Source: Stichopus chloronotus
Lineage: Eukaryota; Echinodermata; Holothuroidea; Aspidochirotida; Stichopodidae
Assembly: GCA_021234535.1 (NCBI GenBank)
Contig: CM037829.1
Coordinates: 31,406,962 to 31,470,961, forward strand
Direction: 5' to 3'
DNA: 64,000 nucleotides
The notes under the pieces are model-generated. The model saw nothing but the letters and a program-made list of their open reading frames with translations, made no database searches and had not been told where the DNA came from. The position numbers and the translations under genes were made by a program. Below, piece after piece: positions 40,901 through 49,561 of the stretch (position 1 is the stretch's first letter; each line of letters starts with the position of its first letter).

Positions 40901-43900
40901 TCCTCGCCGGTGCTGCCTGGGGCAGACTGATTGGGATGTTTCTTCACTATCTAGAACCATCATCAGAGGTAAATAAACTTGGAGTAATCTATTTCCACCC
41001 ATTTCTGTCCTCATCTCCATTGGTTACCATATGGCAGACTTCCCCAGTGATATTGTGAGTTCCTGCAGAAGTCACTTGGCAAATTTAATCCTCCTTACTT
41101 CCCATACCCTTAAATTGTCATTAAATTTGAAACAAAATGTACTAGATGTATTTTTTTTGAGCCCAAATTTAAAACTTTCCTTCACCTTTGCATGTTATGA
41201 AAAAGAAAACCTTTTTTCAAATTTAGCTATTTTCCTACATTGTTCACAAGAGAAAAGTTATTGTGCAAATAATTAACGATGTTGATGGTTCTTCTTTATT
41301 TTCACATAATGTAAAACAGAAATGCTTGAATTTTTTGTTTAGTGCTGAATCTTTGTTTAAGCAACAGTATGAATAAATCTACCAAGTAGATGAATTGCTG
41401 CTCCAAATTGTGTTCTGAAATGTTGTAGCAGAATGAAACTGGAAGTGAAAGTCATTGCAGGTCATATCAATCAATCTCCGTGTAATATCTTCCTCATAGA
41501 CTTAATTATGTTTGTTCAAATTCTAATCTGTGTGATTTCATAACCAGTCAAGACAGTTTCGACAATATCTATTCCATGTTGTTTTTTTTTTTTTTGTCTC
41601 CTTTCTTTAGATCTTTTCTGAATGTGGACTTTATGCATTGATAGGAGCAGCTGCTCAGCTTGGTCAGTATTATAACGAAATGCAATTATATTTGACTCTC
41701 ATTTTCAGAGATCTCTAGGCAGCCGATTTAAAATCAAATTACAAAATGTATATTTAGGTTTCTATGACTTGATTGTGCATCTGTTTTGATGTCTGTTTGT
41801 TTGTTTTTGTTTTTTTTTCATTCTGGATACTATTTTCGTCGCCACCTGAGTGAATCTTGTAGAATGCATTTCCTTAAAGTCTCTCGTTTTGAACTCTAGT
41901 GGTTGCAAACTAATATTTGGGCTACAAAGTAGATTGTGGCACATTCTGTTTGTTCTGTAAACTACAATGCAGCGTGTTTTACCAGAGTACGTAGCTTTTT
42001 CAACGCTTAGATGTCTTTCATTGGTTAATTTTATCAGTGATTTGTAGAGAGGAATAGTTTAACAGTATTGTCTGAAGGTAACTTTGTGAATGAATACCAC
42101 AGAACTTTTGCATTCATCTTTATTTAGATGCTCCTATTTTCAAAATGCTTCATTATTTTTGAATACCATGCCCATTTTCTGCAGATCTTCCTCATATATT
42201 CTCTTTGATGACCTTTAGTTTAACTCAGTGCCACCTTGTTCACTTTTTGAAACTCTCGTCTTACATCTTCGACATTACGGACAGGTGGTGTAATAAGAAT
42301 GACCATCTCACTCACCGTCATCCTGATGGAGGCGACTCACAACATCACCTACGGTCTTCCTCTGATGCTCGTCCTCATCACCGCCAAGTGGGTCGGTGAC
42401 TTCTTCAACCATGGCCTCTATGACATACATATAGAACTACACAGCGTCCCCCTCCTCCATTGGGGTCCTCCTCCGGTGTCCACTCACATCAAGGCAAGGT
42501 ATGTATAAATATAAACTGGTCTAGATTATGCAATCAGTTGATAGCCAATCAAGCTGTAAGCAATTGAGAATTCTATTCCAGTCATATAGAGTATTAAACT
42601 GACATCACTTTCAGTCAGTATACCAATTTAAAAGACAGATTCTCATCACTGAAGCATGATTTTTACTCCGGGGACAGCCAGTTTTATGCTCACCATGATA
42701 TCATTCAATCAGTAAGCTGTAAGTTTGATTCTGCACAAGGGGAAGGTAGAGTTAGATAAATATGAGACTTGTAATAGCCTAGGTGGGAGAATTCTGCACC
42801 CACCTGAGACAGAATCCTACACCTTCTGTGAAATTACCTAGTCTATCTAGCCCTAACCCAATCGCCACATAATTTTAGATGCAGCAATAACTACTGGCAT
42901 TTTAGATGCAGCAGCAACAAGCAGAATTGGCTTAATAGGTCCATTTTCAGGAAGATTTGTTGAGGAATAGAGACCAGGCAGGGCAAAATCAAGAGGAAGT
43001 GTAGGATTCCCTAAGATTACTCTAATTGTCGTGTCCGTGTGAATTTTTTCGCAGTCATGTGATGAACCAGCCTGTGATCACGTTGAACACCATTCAGAAT
43101 GTCGGCGAACTCACCGACATCTTATTAGACAACGACCACAATGGATTCCCAGTGGTCGACCCTTACGATGAGGTGGGTCATGTGACGTACACCTTCTTCA
43201 AATTTAAAAAACAGCTTGAAGTTTTTCTATTGTGCTGGTAACTTAAAAAAAAAGATTAAAGAAGTTTTTGTGCTTTGCAACTTTCTCTGCTAGTGATATG
43301 AGTATCGTGCAAAGTTAATATCGTATCATTAGTATCATTATGGGTTGAGACTGATCTCATAGGATCATTGAGTGACGAAAGACCATGGAGAATAATTTCA
43401 GAATATTAAAAATGTGGCTTCACATGCATTAAAATTATTATAAAGAATGATTTGTGAATGATACAATAAAGGATATGAAGTTTGATTTGAAAGTTTATAA
43501 AAACTGAGATAAAAGTATCATAGTGACTGCCTGAAAGGCAAAGATGGAAGAATCATCATCCAAAGTATTACCAAGTTTTACAGTCAGCCCTGCCCGTTTG
43601 ATCTAGAACTAATTGTATGTCCTATTTCAGGTTTGTTAATCCCAGGTATGGACTTCTAATCTACCCAGACATACGATACACCTCTTACCATAGGCTCTAG
43701 TGAAATCCAAAATCTTGTAGTGAGAGTAGTTAGGATGCTACTGCAGTTATAATAACTTTTAGAAAAAGCGTTTTTCGACATGAGGAGAAAGTTTTTCCAC
43801 TTCCAGTGTACTCCCAGTGAAAAACATTGATGTATATTCCTTGGCCTACATTTCTTACTGCTGTAACTTCCTGTTTATTGTTATGTCACACATCTGTTCA

Positions 43901-46900
43901 TTCTGGTTGAAGACTAGCTCAATTCGTGTCCTCGCAGTGTGGTCTCTGGGCCCTGCTAGTCTGACAGGGTGATTCATCACGCATTCGTTGTTACATAACT
44001 TGTATAATGTCACCACTACAACTCAAAAGAGTGAGGGGGTACTCTTTTTACAGAATCATTTAGAGTTCAGACTCATAGAAATATCAAATACAAACTGACT
44101 TAGCAATATCACACAGACTTATTGAAGTTTCATACAAACAATGCCGGTGTCAGGCAGACTCAATGGTATGCAAATTGAGTTAATAGCCTGATTAAGCAAA
44201 GTGATAGAAAGTACTTCATCCCTTAGGAACAGATTCTAAGCAGTGTCACACCGATCTTTGCATAAGATGATACAAACTTTCCTTGAAGAATTGTTTGAGC
44301 TTGAATAAATTTAGTGTGATTTCATTTGTGTATCTCAAGCTTTTAAGTTTCTCACAGTGATTGTTCATCAATTGTAAGTCATATTCAGTGGTGACCTCGA
44401 ATAAGTTTTGCATTCCTGCTGGTATTTTTTGTTTCTTCATCAGACCCACGGTAGAGGCGGTACCTTCCGTGGGCTCATCATCAGGTCTCAACTATCTGTG
44501 CTATTAAAAAATAAGGTACGTGTATTTAGAGACGAAACACCATGCCAGACAAAAAATGGTAATAATTAATGTGACAACGATCCATCTCTGCATGCATGTG
44601 TATATTTTAAACCATCTAGCAGGATGTCAAAAGTAGGACAAAAATTTTTACAGTTAATTTGTCCTTGAGGGATAGTGATCTATGGTTGATTAATGTTATC
44701 CTTGAGGGATAGTCAGGTCCAACTTGATTGTCATTCTTTTAATTTACCAAGTAAACGATTAGAGAAAACTACTGAGGTTCAAAATGTCAATTCCATCCAA
44801 AGTTTTTGAATTTTAGCAGAAATATCGATCAAACATGGGGAAATCTAAAATGTGCTGCAGACAAAACTTATTCAGTCTCAAAACGAACCTTGCTTGAACA
44901 GGTCAATGAAAATGAAGCACTAAGACATAATGCACATTCACTACACAACAGCTGGTCACGGTTGTACACTACAACGAACACAAGTAAAGGGCGGTAGCTC
45001 ACATGTGTCGTAAAATGCAAGAGACCTTATAAGAGAATTCAAGGCTTGAGTATTCAATGTTTTGTCAACACAACCTTAATTTTGTATCGGTGTCAAGTTT
45101 TAAGTTTTAGTGTAAATCATTTCAATTTCAAAACACAAAAAAGGCCTACTGCAGTAATTTTCTTGTGCCACACATCATTTGATAACCTTCGGGCAATTGG
45201 AAATATTTTTGACCAGGCAGTCTTTCTTCAATGATCATTATCTGGAGTTATGAAGAAGATTTTTTCTGTGGGATTTGAAGTGTAGGATTTGAAGTGTGTG
45301 AAGTGAAAAAAAAGTGCTGGGGAAGCATGCATAACATATGCCAACATCCCGTCTGCCCCACCCATCCCCTCTGTCGGTATTATTCCCTTTTATCGCAGGT
45401 GTTGGTGAAGTGGCTGTATAACATCCCAGTGATCACTACACACCATCCAGGATGGAAATCCAGCAAAGATACTTTAAGTAACACAGAACATTCCACCAAC
45501 GATGAGACATTTCAAAACACTTTTCATTAGCCCACTGTTTCATCACCATAACATCTCTCTCACCCATGCTCTCCCGACAGGCTTTCGAATCTTGGCCAAA
45601 TTCTCAAGCACCAAGGAGGAAAATAGTAATGGATGACTTCAGAAACGAATATCCACGGTTCACTGAGATAAAAGACATCAGCATCACCAGTAGGGAGAGA
45701 GAGTGTTCCATTGACCTACGTCCTTTCATGAACCCTTCGCCCTACTCGGTGTCAAAGGTCAGAAACGAAACCTTTGTCACATCGTTCTGTATTTTAGTGG
45801 CCACACAGGGCTCAACGCATATTGACGTCGATATTCGAGTGAATTAAAACTGAGGAATAGTTCAAAACACACCGAATGCCTGCAGTGGTGAACAACACTG
45901 AAGACATGTAGTTTTGATTCTCTAATTGGACGATAATTCTTGATTAAATGTGCCGCAAAATATAGAACTTAAAGCGTCGGTCACGTCAGATTGGCACTGG
46001 ATTCAGTCCAGTTTGATTTTTGTGAGTGTTGGCTTAAATCTTCTCCAAACTTAGTTCAAGCGAATCCAAAATTGTCAATCTTATACAATCAGATATGTCG
46101 TCGCTGACAAATGATCAAATAGAATGCCATCCAGTCATGAAGTGACGTCATCTTGTGAAAAGTGAAAAAATGTCAGAATGATTTTGAAGGAAAACTCTCT
46201 GCAGAATCATATATTACATTAGATTAGACTGGTACCATTTACAGGAAGATAACTAGGATCAGATATTGGTTTAGAGTGACCAAAATAAGTTAAAAAATGA
46301 TGATACATCACCACTGACCTGATACTTTGCCAAAATTCTGACCCAATATTCAAATTGTAATAGTTGACCATGATGAGATGTGACCTATCGCCGAATTGTA
46401 TCAAATCTGCTAATTCGTTATTCAACCTTGAAAATAAGATATAAATTGCATGGTCTGCATTTAAGGTTTCCAATGATTTCTGTTCATCATGGTTGATATT
46501 GGTCTTCTTGTGTCTGTGCTGCAGTTTTTTTTTTTTTTTTACGATGTGGTTTTATTTTCTGTACCACAGGAAGCCTCATTACCAAGAATGTTTCGTCTGT
46601 TCAGAGCTCTCGGTCTCAGGCATTTAGTCGTCACAGACGACCACAATCGGGTATGTTAGCCCTTCATAACTGCCACTATTGTAAAGCTGTCGTGATCCTT
46701 CAGATAGAGTCTGAACTTACCTGTTTTGCAAGATTAATTCAAAATAAATCAAAACTCTCTCTATTAGTTGGTTGAATATTAAGTGAATATCTTTTGAATT
46801 GTTTTATTAAATTTAAGAAATAGTTTCTTTTGTCCCATGTCCTTTGTTTGTTTTAGAAACATTGGTTCTTTCGGGTCTCCAACTCATTTCACTATTGTCA

Positions 46901-47742
46901 TTCCTGTTCGTGCTTGTGCCATAGATTTGTAAGAAGAAATGAAAAGATTTTAAGTAATATTTCACTGACGAGTATAAAGGAGATCTCAAATCGAAAGTTT
47001 TTCACTGCAGGCTTTTTAGACCCCATGCCAATACCTTGTCCCTAACTCGGTATATTGCTGTATGAAAAAAGACCTCTGGTCAAGAATGATTTCCAGTTGC
47101 CTCAAGGTTACAAAAAATGTATTAAATGTCTTATAACAGGGGCAAGTTATTGCATGATGTCATGTTAAGCACCTGTGGAAAGTTAGATTTTGTTTTAATT
47201 TAGATTAATCTTCATCTCTTGCCACTATCTTGTTTCTTTTAAGACAATCAAGATTATTAACAAATGTAAAGGATCTTCAAGTATCTCCAGTGTGACATCA
47301 CAGTGTTCCCATAATGCAATGTTCCATTTTGAAATACATATTTCTTGAAGAATCCATAACTTCCAAATTCAGAATGCTATTAAGATATGGGTTTCACCAA
47401 TTAAGAGATACAAAAGTTCTAATTTTTATAATATATCAGATTCTTCTGTGGCCAGTCCCTGTAATTTGAATGTTAAAAAGTTATGTGAAAAGGATTGTAT
47501 GAGGATGATAACATCAGTCACATTTATAACATATCAAATTTTTCATACGTCAAGATTCCTCATCGCACAAGTCCTTTATTTAGTTTGAATAATCGGAATG
47601 ATTCCGGTGAAATAAATGGATCAACATTCTGTCTCTCTTTTTGCAGGTGGTCGGAATTGTCACCAGAAAAGACCTGGCTAGATTCAGATACAACATCCAC
47701 AGAAAGAAAGGCTTGGAGGAATTACCGATCGTCTCGATCTGA
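10856..47742 (+). CDS. CLCN7: ClC-7-like lysosomal 2Cl-/H+ exchanger gene, 22 exons (span of whole gene)
   Basis: This split gene encodes a CLC-family protein of about 772 residues. In the family, ClC-7 exchanges chloride for protons across the late endosome and lysosome membrane and works with the beta-subunit Ostm1. Visible landmarks (numbering approximate): acidic dileucine ETTTLL near residue 6; an acidic stretch with NQLYTEDEQ; first membrane helix [15 protein letters not shown] at 169-173, where serine rather than proline favours chloride; gating glutamate 213 in EGPMIH; proton glutamate 280 in [23 protein letters not shown] near the central tyrosine; two CBS domains at the C-terminus ending in [19 protein letters not shown] and GLEEL near the end fit ClC-7 better than ClC-6. 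Splice phases join in frame at every junction. Weak points are a roughly ten-residue shortfall before helix B and one tentative 43-nt exon. Family assignment is very secure; the exact exon set is slightly less so. The promoter is not located. Confidence 0.95.
10918..14704 (+). other. Intron 1 of the ClC-7-like gene
   Basis: The largest intron seen. It holds the hAT-type element at 12680-13653. GA-rich and CCCC-rich stretches at 11220-11260 and 11590-11630 are simple sequence. Nothing else recognised. Confidence 0.6.
12688..13645. mobile_element. Non-autonomous hAT-type DNA transposon, 958 bp
   Basis: The ends are perfect 16-bp inverted repeats: CAGTGGCATAACCAGA at 12688-12703 and TCTGGTTATGCCACTG at 13630-13645. 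They are flanked by an exact 8-bp direct repeat, CCCTGCAC, at 12680-12687 and 13646-13653. An 8-bp duplication and CAGTGG-type ends fit the hAT superfamily. There is no transposase frame inside, so it must have been moved by an enzyme encoded elsewhere. It sits in intron 1 and does not touch an exon. Confidence 0.92.
14705..14776 (+). CDS. CLCN7: ClC-7-like exon 2 (cytosolic N-terminus)
   Basis: Acceptor TTCCACAG, donor GTAAGT, 72 nt, phase 0 on both sides. It codes for 24 hydrophilic residues with a basic cluster, [10 protein letters not shown]. This is the poorly conserved cytosolic tail, so the call rests on splice signals, phase and position rather than on similarity. Confidence 0.65.
14777..19265 (+). 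other. Introns 2 and 3
   Basis: Interrupted only by exon 3. Apart from A- and T-runs (16530, 16998) and a run of C near 17486-17494 I see no repeat family or nested gene. Confidence 0.5.
16826..16879 (+). CDS. CLCN7: ClC-7-like exon 3 (acidic N-terminal segment)
   Basis: Acceptor TTATTTGTAG, donor GTAAGG, 54 nt, phase 0-0. It codes for [18 protein letters not shown]. The acidic pattern with DEEL and a following proline resembles the vertebrate ClC-7 segment before the first membrane helix. Confidence 0.7.
19266..19331 (+). CDS. CLCN7: ClC-7-like exon 4 (ESLDYD/ENQL-like segment)
   Basis: Acceptor CCTTACCAG, donor GTGAAG, 66 nt, phase 0-0. It codes for [20 protein letters not shown] plus KQ. 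The SxDYDxxENQLxxEE-like pattern is the family signature just upstream of the membrane domain, so this exon is well supported. Confidence 0.85.
20728..21000. repeat. Imperfect tandem repeat, about 3 units of roughly 100-110 bp
   Basis: Related segments begin near 20728 (CCTGCCTCACTGCTGGTACG), 20826 (CCTGCCTCCCTGCTGGTACC) and 20936 (CCTGACTCATTACTTTGCC), each followed by TTCCTGA or TCTCCTGA and ACTTCT/ACTTTTGTGTTGTAT-like sequence. Confidence 0.7.
22265..22675. repeat. Tandem duplication, two copies of about 205 bp
   Basis: 22265-22472 and 22473-22675 align along their whole length. Both start GAGAGAT(G/A)AAACTGTTAAA, share TTTCTCTTTTTGTAATAAA and ATATCTCCTTCATTAGTGCA, and end in CATTAACTnTnAGCTT. 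They differ at scattered bases and one short indel, so the duplication is not recent. Confidence 0.93.
23225..23329 (+). CDS. CLCN7: ClC-7-like exon 5 (first membrane helix)
   Basis: 105 nt, phase 0-0. It codes for [11 protein letters not shown], then an alanine/isoleucine-rich helix ending in [10 protein letters not shown], matching the KRWxxxxxIGxxTxxxA...ENLAGLKY block of ClC-7. The acceptor is taken as GTTAGAG because only that keeps phase 0 with exon 4; GTTAG two bases earlier would need phase 1. The donor is GTAGCT. Confidence 0.85.
23638..23680 (+). CDS. CLCN7: ClC-7-like exon 6 (tentative 43-nt exon, helix B-C loop)
   Basis: Acceptor CTTGATTGCAG, donor GTGATT. It starts in phase 0 and ends in phase 1, which is exactly what exons 5 and 7 require. 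It codes for [14 protein letters not shown] plus one base. The loop is slightly longer than in vertebrate ClC-7 and not conserved, so support is from phase and splice sites only. Confidence 0.45.
24190..24299 (+). CDS. CLCN7: ClC-7-like exon 7 (second membrane segment)
   Basis: Acceptor GTCCTTTTAG, donor GTAAGC, 110 nt, enters in phase 1 and leaves in phase 0. It codes for a short acidic loop and then a hydrophobic helix with [20 protein letters not shown] and VYGE. The final E directly precedes PVAAGSGIP in the next exon, as in the family's [11 protein letters not shown]. Confidence 0.88.
24775..25315. repeat. 16-bp minisatellite with a homogeneous core
   Basis: The core at 25035-25290 is 16 identical copies of CTGTAGTCGTGACATG. 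On its left (about 24775-25034) are diverged relatives of the form CTATAGTCATGATATA mixed with the palindrome-rich ACTATAGTCTATACTATAGT. A few mutated units follow on the right. Because 16 is not a multiple of three, the minus strand is open in several frames with a 16-residue peptide period; this is a by-product, not a protein. Confidence 0.95.
25790..27030. repeat. Tandem array of about 145-bp units with DR1-like core
   Basis: About eight diverged units. Core sequences occur near 25893, 26033, 26180, 26310, 26430, 26570, 26715 and 26860. The best core is AGGTCAAAGGTCA at 26180-26192. Units share a layout: a statement like GTATGTAGATGCCTTATGGTGG, then GTTTTTGGTGGAGGTCAAAGG, then TCATCTnGGGTCA and GTCAAAnTnTTGAAA. 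Confidence 0.8.
27703..27846 (+). CDS. CLCN7: ClC-7-like exon 8 (GSGIP chloride-site exon)
   Basis: Acceptor CTCTTTCAG, donor GTATGT, 144 nt, phase 0-0. It starts [18 protein letters not shown] and ends GGLAVGK. GSGIP contributes to the central chloride site; serine here is typical of chloride-selective members, whereas proline is found in nitrate-preferring plant exchangers. Confidence 0.97.
27847..30129 (+). other. Intron 8
   Basis: Contains the roughly 30-bp minisatellite at 28580-28875. Open frames at 29013-29342 and 29433-29774 have no family resemblance and no splice context that I trust. Confidence 0.5.
28580..28875. repeat. Degenerate minisatellite, about 25-35-bp units
   Basis: Repeated variants of ACATGTTGTTAGTCATCTAG followed by TAGGA or similar, around ten copies with indels. 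Units end in CTAGTAG, CTAGTTG or CAGCTGGTAG. Confidence 0.75.
30130..30213 (+). CDS. CLCN7: ClC-7-like exon 9 (gating glutamate)
   Basis: Acceptor GATTTTAG, donor GTAACC, 84 nt, phase 0-0. It begins [20 protein letters not shown]. The first residue is the gating (external) glutamate of CLC exchangers, so the GK|EGPMIH motif is split exactly at the intron. It ends in FKRDLK, on the cytosolic side. Confidence 0.97.
30556..30850. repeat. 18-bp tandem repeat array in intron 9
   Basis: Roughly 16 copies of TTTTGATCATCATCAACA and close variants. The unit is a multiple of three and stop-free in some frames on both strands, which creates an Ile-rich frame on the plus strand and a Met/Lys-rich one on the minus strand. 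Intron 9 (30214-31140) holds nothing else of note. Confidence 0.93.
31141..31299 (+). CDS. CLCN7: ClC-7-like exon 10 (proton glutamate)
   Basis: Acceptor TCTTGCTTAAG, donor GTAAGT, 159 nt, phase 0-0. It contains [20 protein letters not shown] and [16 protein letters not shown]. The second glutamate of LEE is the proton-transfer glutamate that separates exchangers from channels, so this copy should be a coupled exchanger. Confidence 0.98.
31300..32595 (+). other. Intron 10
   Basis: Unique-looking sequence. AGTTATTGACCT...ACTAAAGCCTACATT occurs twice, at about 31447 and 32220, a short direct repeat. Nothing else recognised. Confidence 0.5.
32596..32706 (+). CDS. CLCN7: ClC-7-like exon 11
   Basis: Acceptor CCTTTTGCAG, donor GTAAGT, 111 nt, phase 0-0. 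It codes for [20 protein letters not shown] followed by [13 protein letters not shown], closely matching the ClC-6/7 block of the same form. Confidence 0.96.
33005..33360. repeat. TG-rich head plus two DR1-type repeat units
   Basis: A TG-rich stretch (33009-33050) is followed by two units about 135 bp apart, each starting TAACTCAATAGGGGAAAGTC and containing GTTTTTGGTGGAGGTCAAA. The first has AGGTCAAAGGTCA at 33163-33175; the second is mutated there. Confidence 0.85.
34580..35340. repeat. TG-rich head plus diverged DR1-type units
   Basis: TG-rich stretch at 34582-34622, then units with GATGAAAGGTCATGTGTGG, GATCAAAGGTCACC, and AGGTCAAAGGTCA at 35025-35037 followed by TATGGGGTCAGCAGAGG. Confidence 0.75.
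36325..36440 (+). CDS. CLCN7: ClC-7-like exon 12
   Basis: Acceptor CACCCACAAAG, donor GTAAGT, 116 nt, enters in phase 0 and leaves in phase 2. It codes for a membrane helix with [20 protein letters not shown], a conserved CLC helix, followed by FRM. Confidence 0.96.
37109..37413. repeat. Inverted pair of a dispersed repeat (potential hairpin)
   Basis: 37109-37215 and 37309-37413 are inverted relatives. Both carry TTTTATGAAATTCTGCAAAA, a CTACAGATT segment, and TACTCTGGTAGTGnCACC. The same repeat occurs in direct tandem at 55380-56020. Confidence 0.8.
37910..38230. repeat. DR1-type repeat segment
   Basis: Contains AGGTCAAAGGTCA at 38030-38042 followed by TATGGGG and AGAGGCCAAA, and a second diverged unit with GGTCAAAGGACATTTGGGG. 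Confidence 0.75.
38443..38578 (+). CDS. CLCN7: ClC-7-like exon 13
   Basis: Acceptor CCATTTAAAG, donor GTTAGA, 136 nt, completes the split lysine codon and leaves in phase 0. It codes for [20 protein letters not shown], then a helix end and GRDCQPV. The CQP motif lies in the lumenal loop, as in ClC-6 and ClC-7. Confidence 0.94.
38780..39325. repeat. DR1-type repeat array in intron 13
   Basis: About three units: GATCAATGGTCATTTGAGGT near 38987, TGGTCAAAGGTCA at 39135-39147, and AGTTCAAAGGTCA at 39280-39292. Intron 13 (38579-39605) otherwise shows nothing. Confidence 0.75.
39606..39699 (+). CDS. CLCN7: ClC-7-like exon 14 (lumenal loop)
   Basis: Acceptor TTTGTTTCAG, donor GTGAGA, 94 nt, enters in phase 0 and leaves in phase 1. 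It codes for [20 protein letters not shown] and [12 protein letters not shown], matching the FCADGEYN...FFNTPEKSV...LFH block of ClC-7. Confidence 0.96.
40796..40968 (+). CDS. CLCN7: ClC-7-like exon 15 (SGLFIPSLL selectivity motif)
   Basis: Acceptor TCTCATCTGCAG, donor GTAAAT, 173 nt, enters in phase 1 and leaves in phase 0. It contains [20 protein letters not shown] and GAAWGRL. GxFxP is the second anion-site motif of CLC proteins. Confidence 0.97.
41611..41662 (+). CDS. CLCN7: ClC-7-like exon 16 (central tyrosine helix)
   Basis: Acceptor TCCTTTCTTTAG, donor GTCAGT, 52 nt, enters in phase 0 and leaves in phase 1. It codes for [18 protein letters not shown], the YALxGAAAxLGG helix. A pyrimidine-rich tract precedes it. 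Confidence 0.95.
42285..42498 (+). CDS. CLCN7: ClC-7-like exon 17 (last membrane helices)
   Basis: Acceptor ATTACGGACAG, donor GTATGT, 214 nt, enters in phase 1 and leaves in phase 2. It contains [38 protein letters not shown] and [16 protein letters not shown]. This is the end of the membrane domain and the start of the link to the CBS pair. Confidence 0.97.
43055..43172 (+). CDS. CLCN7: ClC-7-like exon 18 (CBS domain 1, first half)
   Basis: Acceptor TTTTTTCGCAG, donor GTGGGT, 118 nt, enters in phase 2 and leaves in phase 0. It codes for [20 protein letters not shown], then [15 protein letters not shown]. This is the first CBS repeat, with the usual HNGFPVV strand. Confidence 0.94.
44444..44515 (+). 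CDS. CLCN7: ClC-7-like exon 19 (CBS domain 1, second half)
   Basis: Acceptor GTTTCTTCATCAG, donor GTACGT, 72 nt, phase 0-0. It codes for [20 protein letters not shown] and LKNK. GLIxRSQLxxLL is strongly conserved at this place in ClC-6 and ClC-7. Confidence 0.94.
45581..45757 (+). CDS. CLCN7: ClC-7-like exon 20 (CBS linker and start of CBS domain 2)
   Basis: Acceptor CTCTCCCGACAG, donor GTCAGA, 177 nt, phase 0-0. It contains [36 protein letters not shown] and ends SK. The FMNPSPY motif opens the second CBS domain in ClC-6 and ClC-7. Confidence 0.96.
46570..46650 (+). CDS. CLCN7: ClC-7-like exon 21 (CBS domain 2)
   Basis: Acceptor TGTACCACAG, donor GTATGT, 81 nt, phase 0-0. It codes for [20 protein letters not shown] plus VTDDHNR, nearly the same as vertebrate ClC-7 at this place. 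Confidence 0.97.
46651..47646 (+). other. Intron 21, holds copy 1 of a dispersed repeat
   Basis: About half of this last intron (46980-47472) is a repeat whose second copy lies downstream of the gene at 49562-50055. Confidence 0.7.
46980..47472. repeat. Dispersed repeat, copy 1
   Basis: Shares ordered blocks with 49562-50055: TTTTCACnGCAGGC, CATGCCAATA, TCTGGTCAAGAA...CCAGTTGC, TCAAGGTnA, AAGACAnTCAAGAT, TTTGAAAnA, ATTTCTT, CTTCCAAAT/TTTCCAAAC and TCTGTGGCCAnTCCCT. Confidence 0.85.
47647..47742 (+). CDS. CLCN7: ClC-7-like exon 22 (C-terminus and stop)
   Basis: Acceptor CTTTTTGCAG, 96 nt including TGA. It codes for [20 protein letters not shown], then [23 protein letters not shown]...GLEEL is the characteristic ClC-7 ending, so the stop at 47740-47742 is natural and the tail length is normal. 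Confidence 0.97.
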   Translation: MVGIVTRKDLARFRYNIHRKKGLEELPIVSI

Positions 47743-47980
47743 GGAGAGAGAAGAAGAAGAGGAGACTGTCGGAGGATGTCACTCATCCGTCAAATTCAAA
47801 TTCAGATTCAGAAGGAGAGTTGATGCAGAGATCGAATTCTAGAGGCTTGGTGTAAACCCTGATCCAGTACGCAGTCGTTGGTCCCCTGGAGAAAGGTTGC
47901 CGTAATAACGGAAAATTGCAAAGGAGGGGTGTAATGTTGGTAATTGGTTTTATCAATAAAAAATAGCTTTGGACAGTTAG
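47743..47980 (+). other. 3' UTR of the ClC-7-like gene with AATAAA
   Basis: The sequence after the stop has no conserved coding frame. AATAAA at 47955-47960 is the first canonical poly(A) signal, about 215 nt past the stop. A longer 3' UTR with distal sites cannot be excluded, since this genome segment is AT-rich. Confidence 0.55.
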
Positions 47981-49561
47981 ACAGGTTACTGTAGTAAATA
48001 AGTTGCTAAGCAATAATGATTGGCTCAGAGCAATAAGACATAACCGCTGATTCAAGATCAAAATGTAGCTGGTGAAAGTCCTTAGGGAAGGGATGCCATG
48101 GTGATTGAGTTTCAAAGAATTTTTGCACTGTTGGCATTTCCTCAGTTAAATTGCAAATATCAGCTCATGTTTCCTAGAAAAGTGTTGATTTAGCAGTAAA
48201 AACTGCATTTATTTGAAATATTGCTGAGCTGGATGTGAAATTGTTGATGCTGGGCTCGATTTTATACATCCTTGATAGTTTAATTCAGACATTTGTAACG
48301 CAAAGACGCACTGGCGGTTAACAATTTCCAGTGGTTAGCTATTGTTGGATGGACTCCTGTTCACTTCAAGCACATTTTGCTTTGGATATTCACTTTTGTG
48401 TTTTAAACTGTGACGGCCAGACATTTTTGTCAAATTAGACACAGTGGCATGTTGCAAATGAAATGGAAATACGCTCTGTTGGCGATATATTTGATTAATA
48501 ATAGCTTGTATGATTGTTGACTTAAGAGTACGTTTGCTATGATTTTACTTTAATCTTATTTATTTTTTTTTCCGTGGTGATATTGTGTAAACAGTGAAAC
48601 TTTCCAGTGCCTATTAAGTTAGAAGCTTTTAGTACTTTTTGGGAAAGTTTCCACTGCAAACACTCCCTTCTTTTGTCTTCATTTTATGAGCAGGGATGTT
48701 TATCTTGAGGATTCTGATAAGGATATCCTATAAGACTGCGAAGGAGCTAACAAGAATATATCTCTTCTTTTACTCACAAGGTTTTTTTTGTGAAATGCAA
48801 AGATCTCCCGAGTGTAAGGTGTGGTTGAGTGGATATTTTGTACGCTGTTTATTAGTAAACTCTTGTGGGGGTGGGGGAAAGGTTTGATTACTAACTGTGC
48901 AAGCTATTGAGCTCTCAGATTTGTTGAATGGTTTTGAAAACAATGTAATAACTGGTTTGCATTTCCAACCACTGTTATTTGTCCAAATTCTGTGGCCTTT
49001 GTTCATAATGACATTGTCGATGTAAATTCTTTCCTCTTTCTCTTGCTGTCGTGGATAGATATTTGAAAGCAGATTAAAAATTAGGATAAAGTCACCTAGT
49101 GATTTCCAGTCACTTTAGACATTTAAACATTACAAATTAATTTCCAATATGGCAAGCTTTCCCCTGAGTATGTCATACAGTATGCCTTTTAAAGTTCAAA
49201 CTGACAGCATTTATGAGAGTTTTGATTTTTCTTTCGTGATACATAGGGACAAAGCTGCATAAAAGTATGTCATGCCCACTCAGCATGGGTTGTATGTAAA
49301 TTGAGGTGTGTAGTGAATATAGGCACATAAATGAATGGTAACCATGGTGATGAATAGAAAAGTTGAGCCTTATAACTGGAGGTTAATTGCAATAATGTCC
49401 CCCCAAAAAATAATGTCCCCCCAAAAAAAGATATGAAGGTGTTTGTGCTGCTTTGTCTCTTTGTCCACATTAAGGAACAAATTCTAAGACACAAAGAAAT
49501 TTTGTATTTATAACCGATGTCTAACCGTGTGTTTTCATGGAATGTTTCGCTTACAAGTGAA

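Larger units (their letters stand above)
39700..46569 (+). other. Introns 14 to 20
   Basis: Seven introns between exons 14 and 21. I see no tandem array or complete transposon. A minus-strand frame at 40113-40346 and plus frames at 45294-45530 have no family resemblance. T-runs precede several acceptors. Confidence 0.5.

Noticed and set aside
45400..45530. Extra exon after exon 19 (acceptor TTATCGCAG, reading [10 protein letters not shown])
   Set aside because: No similarity to ClC-7, a stop follows without a good donor, and exon 20 joins exon 19 directly in phase with conserved sequence.
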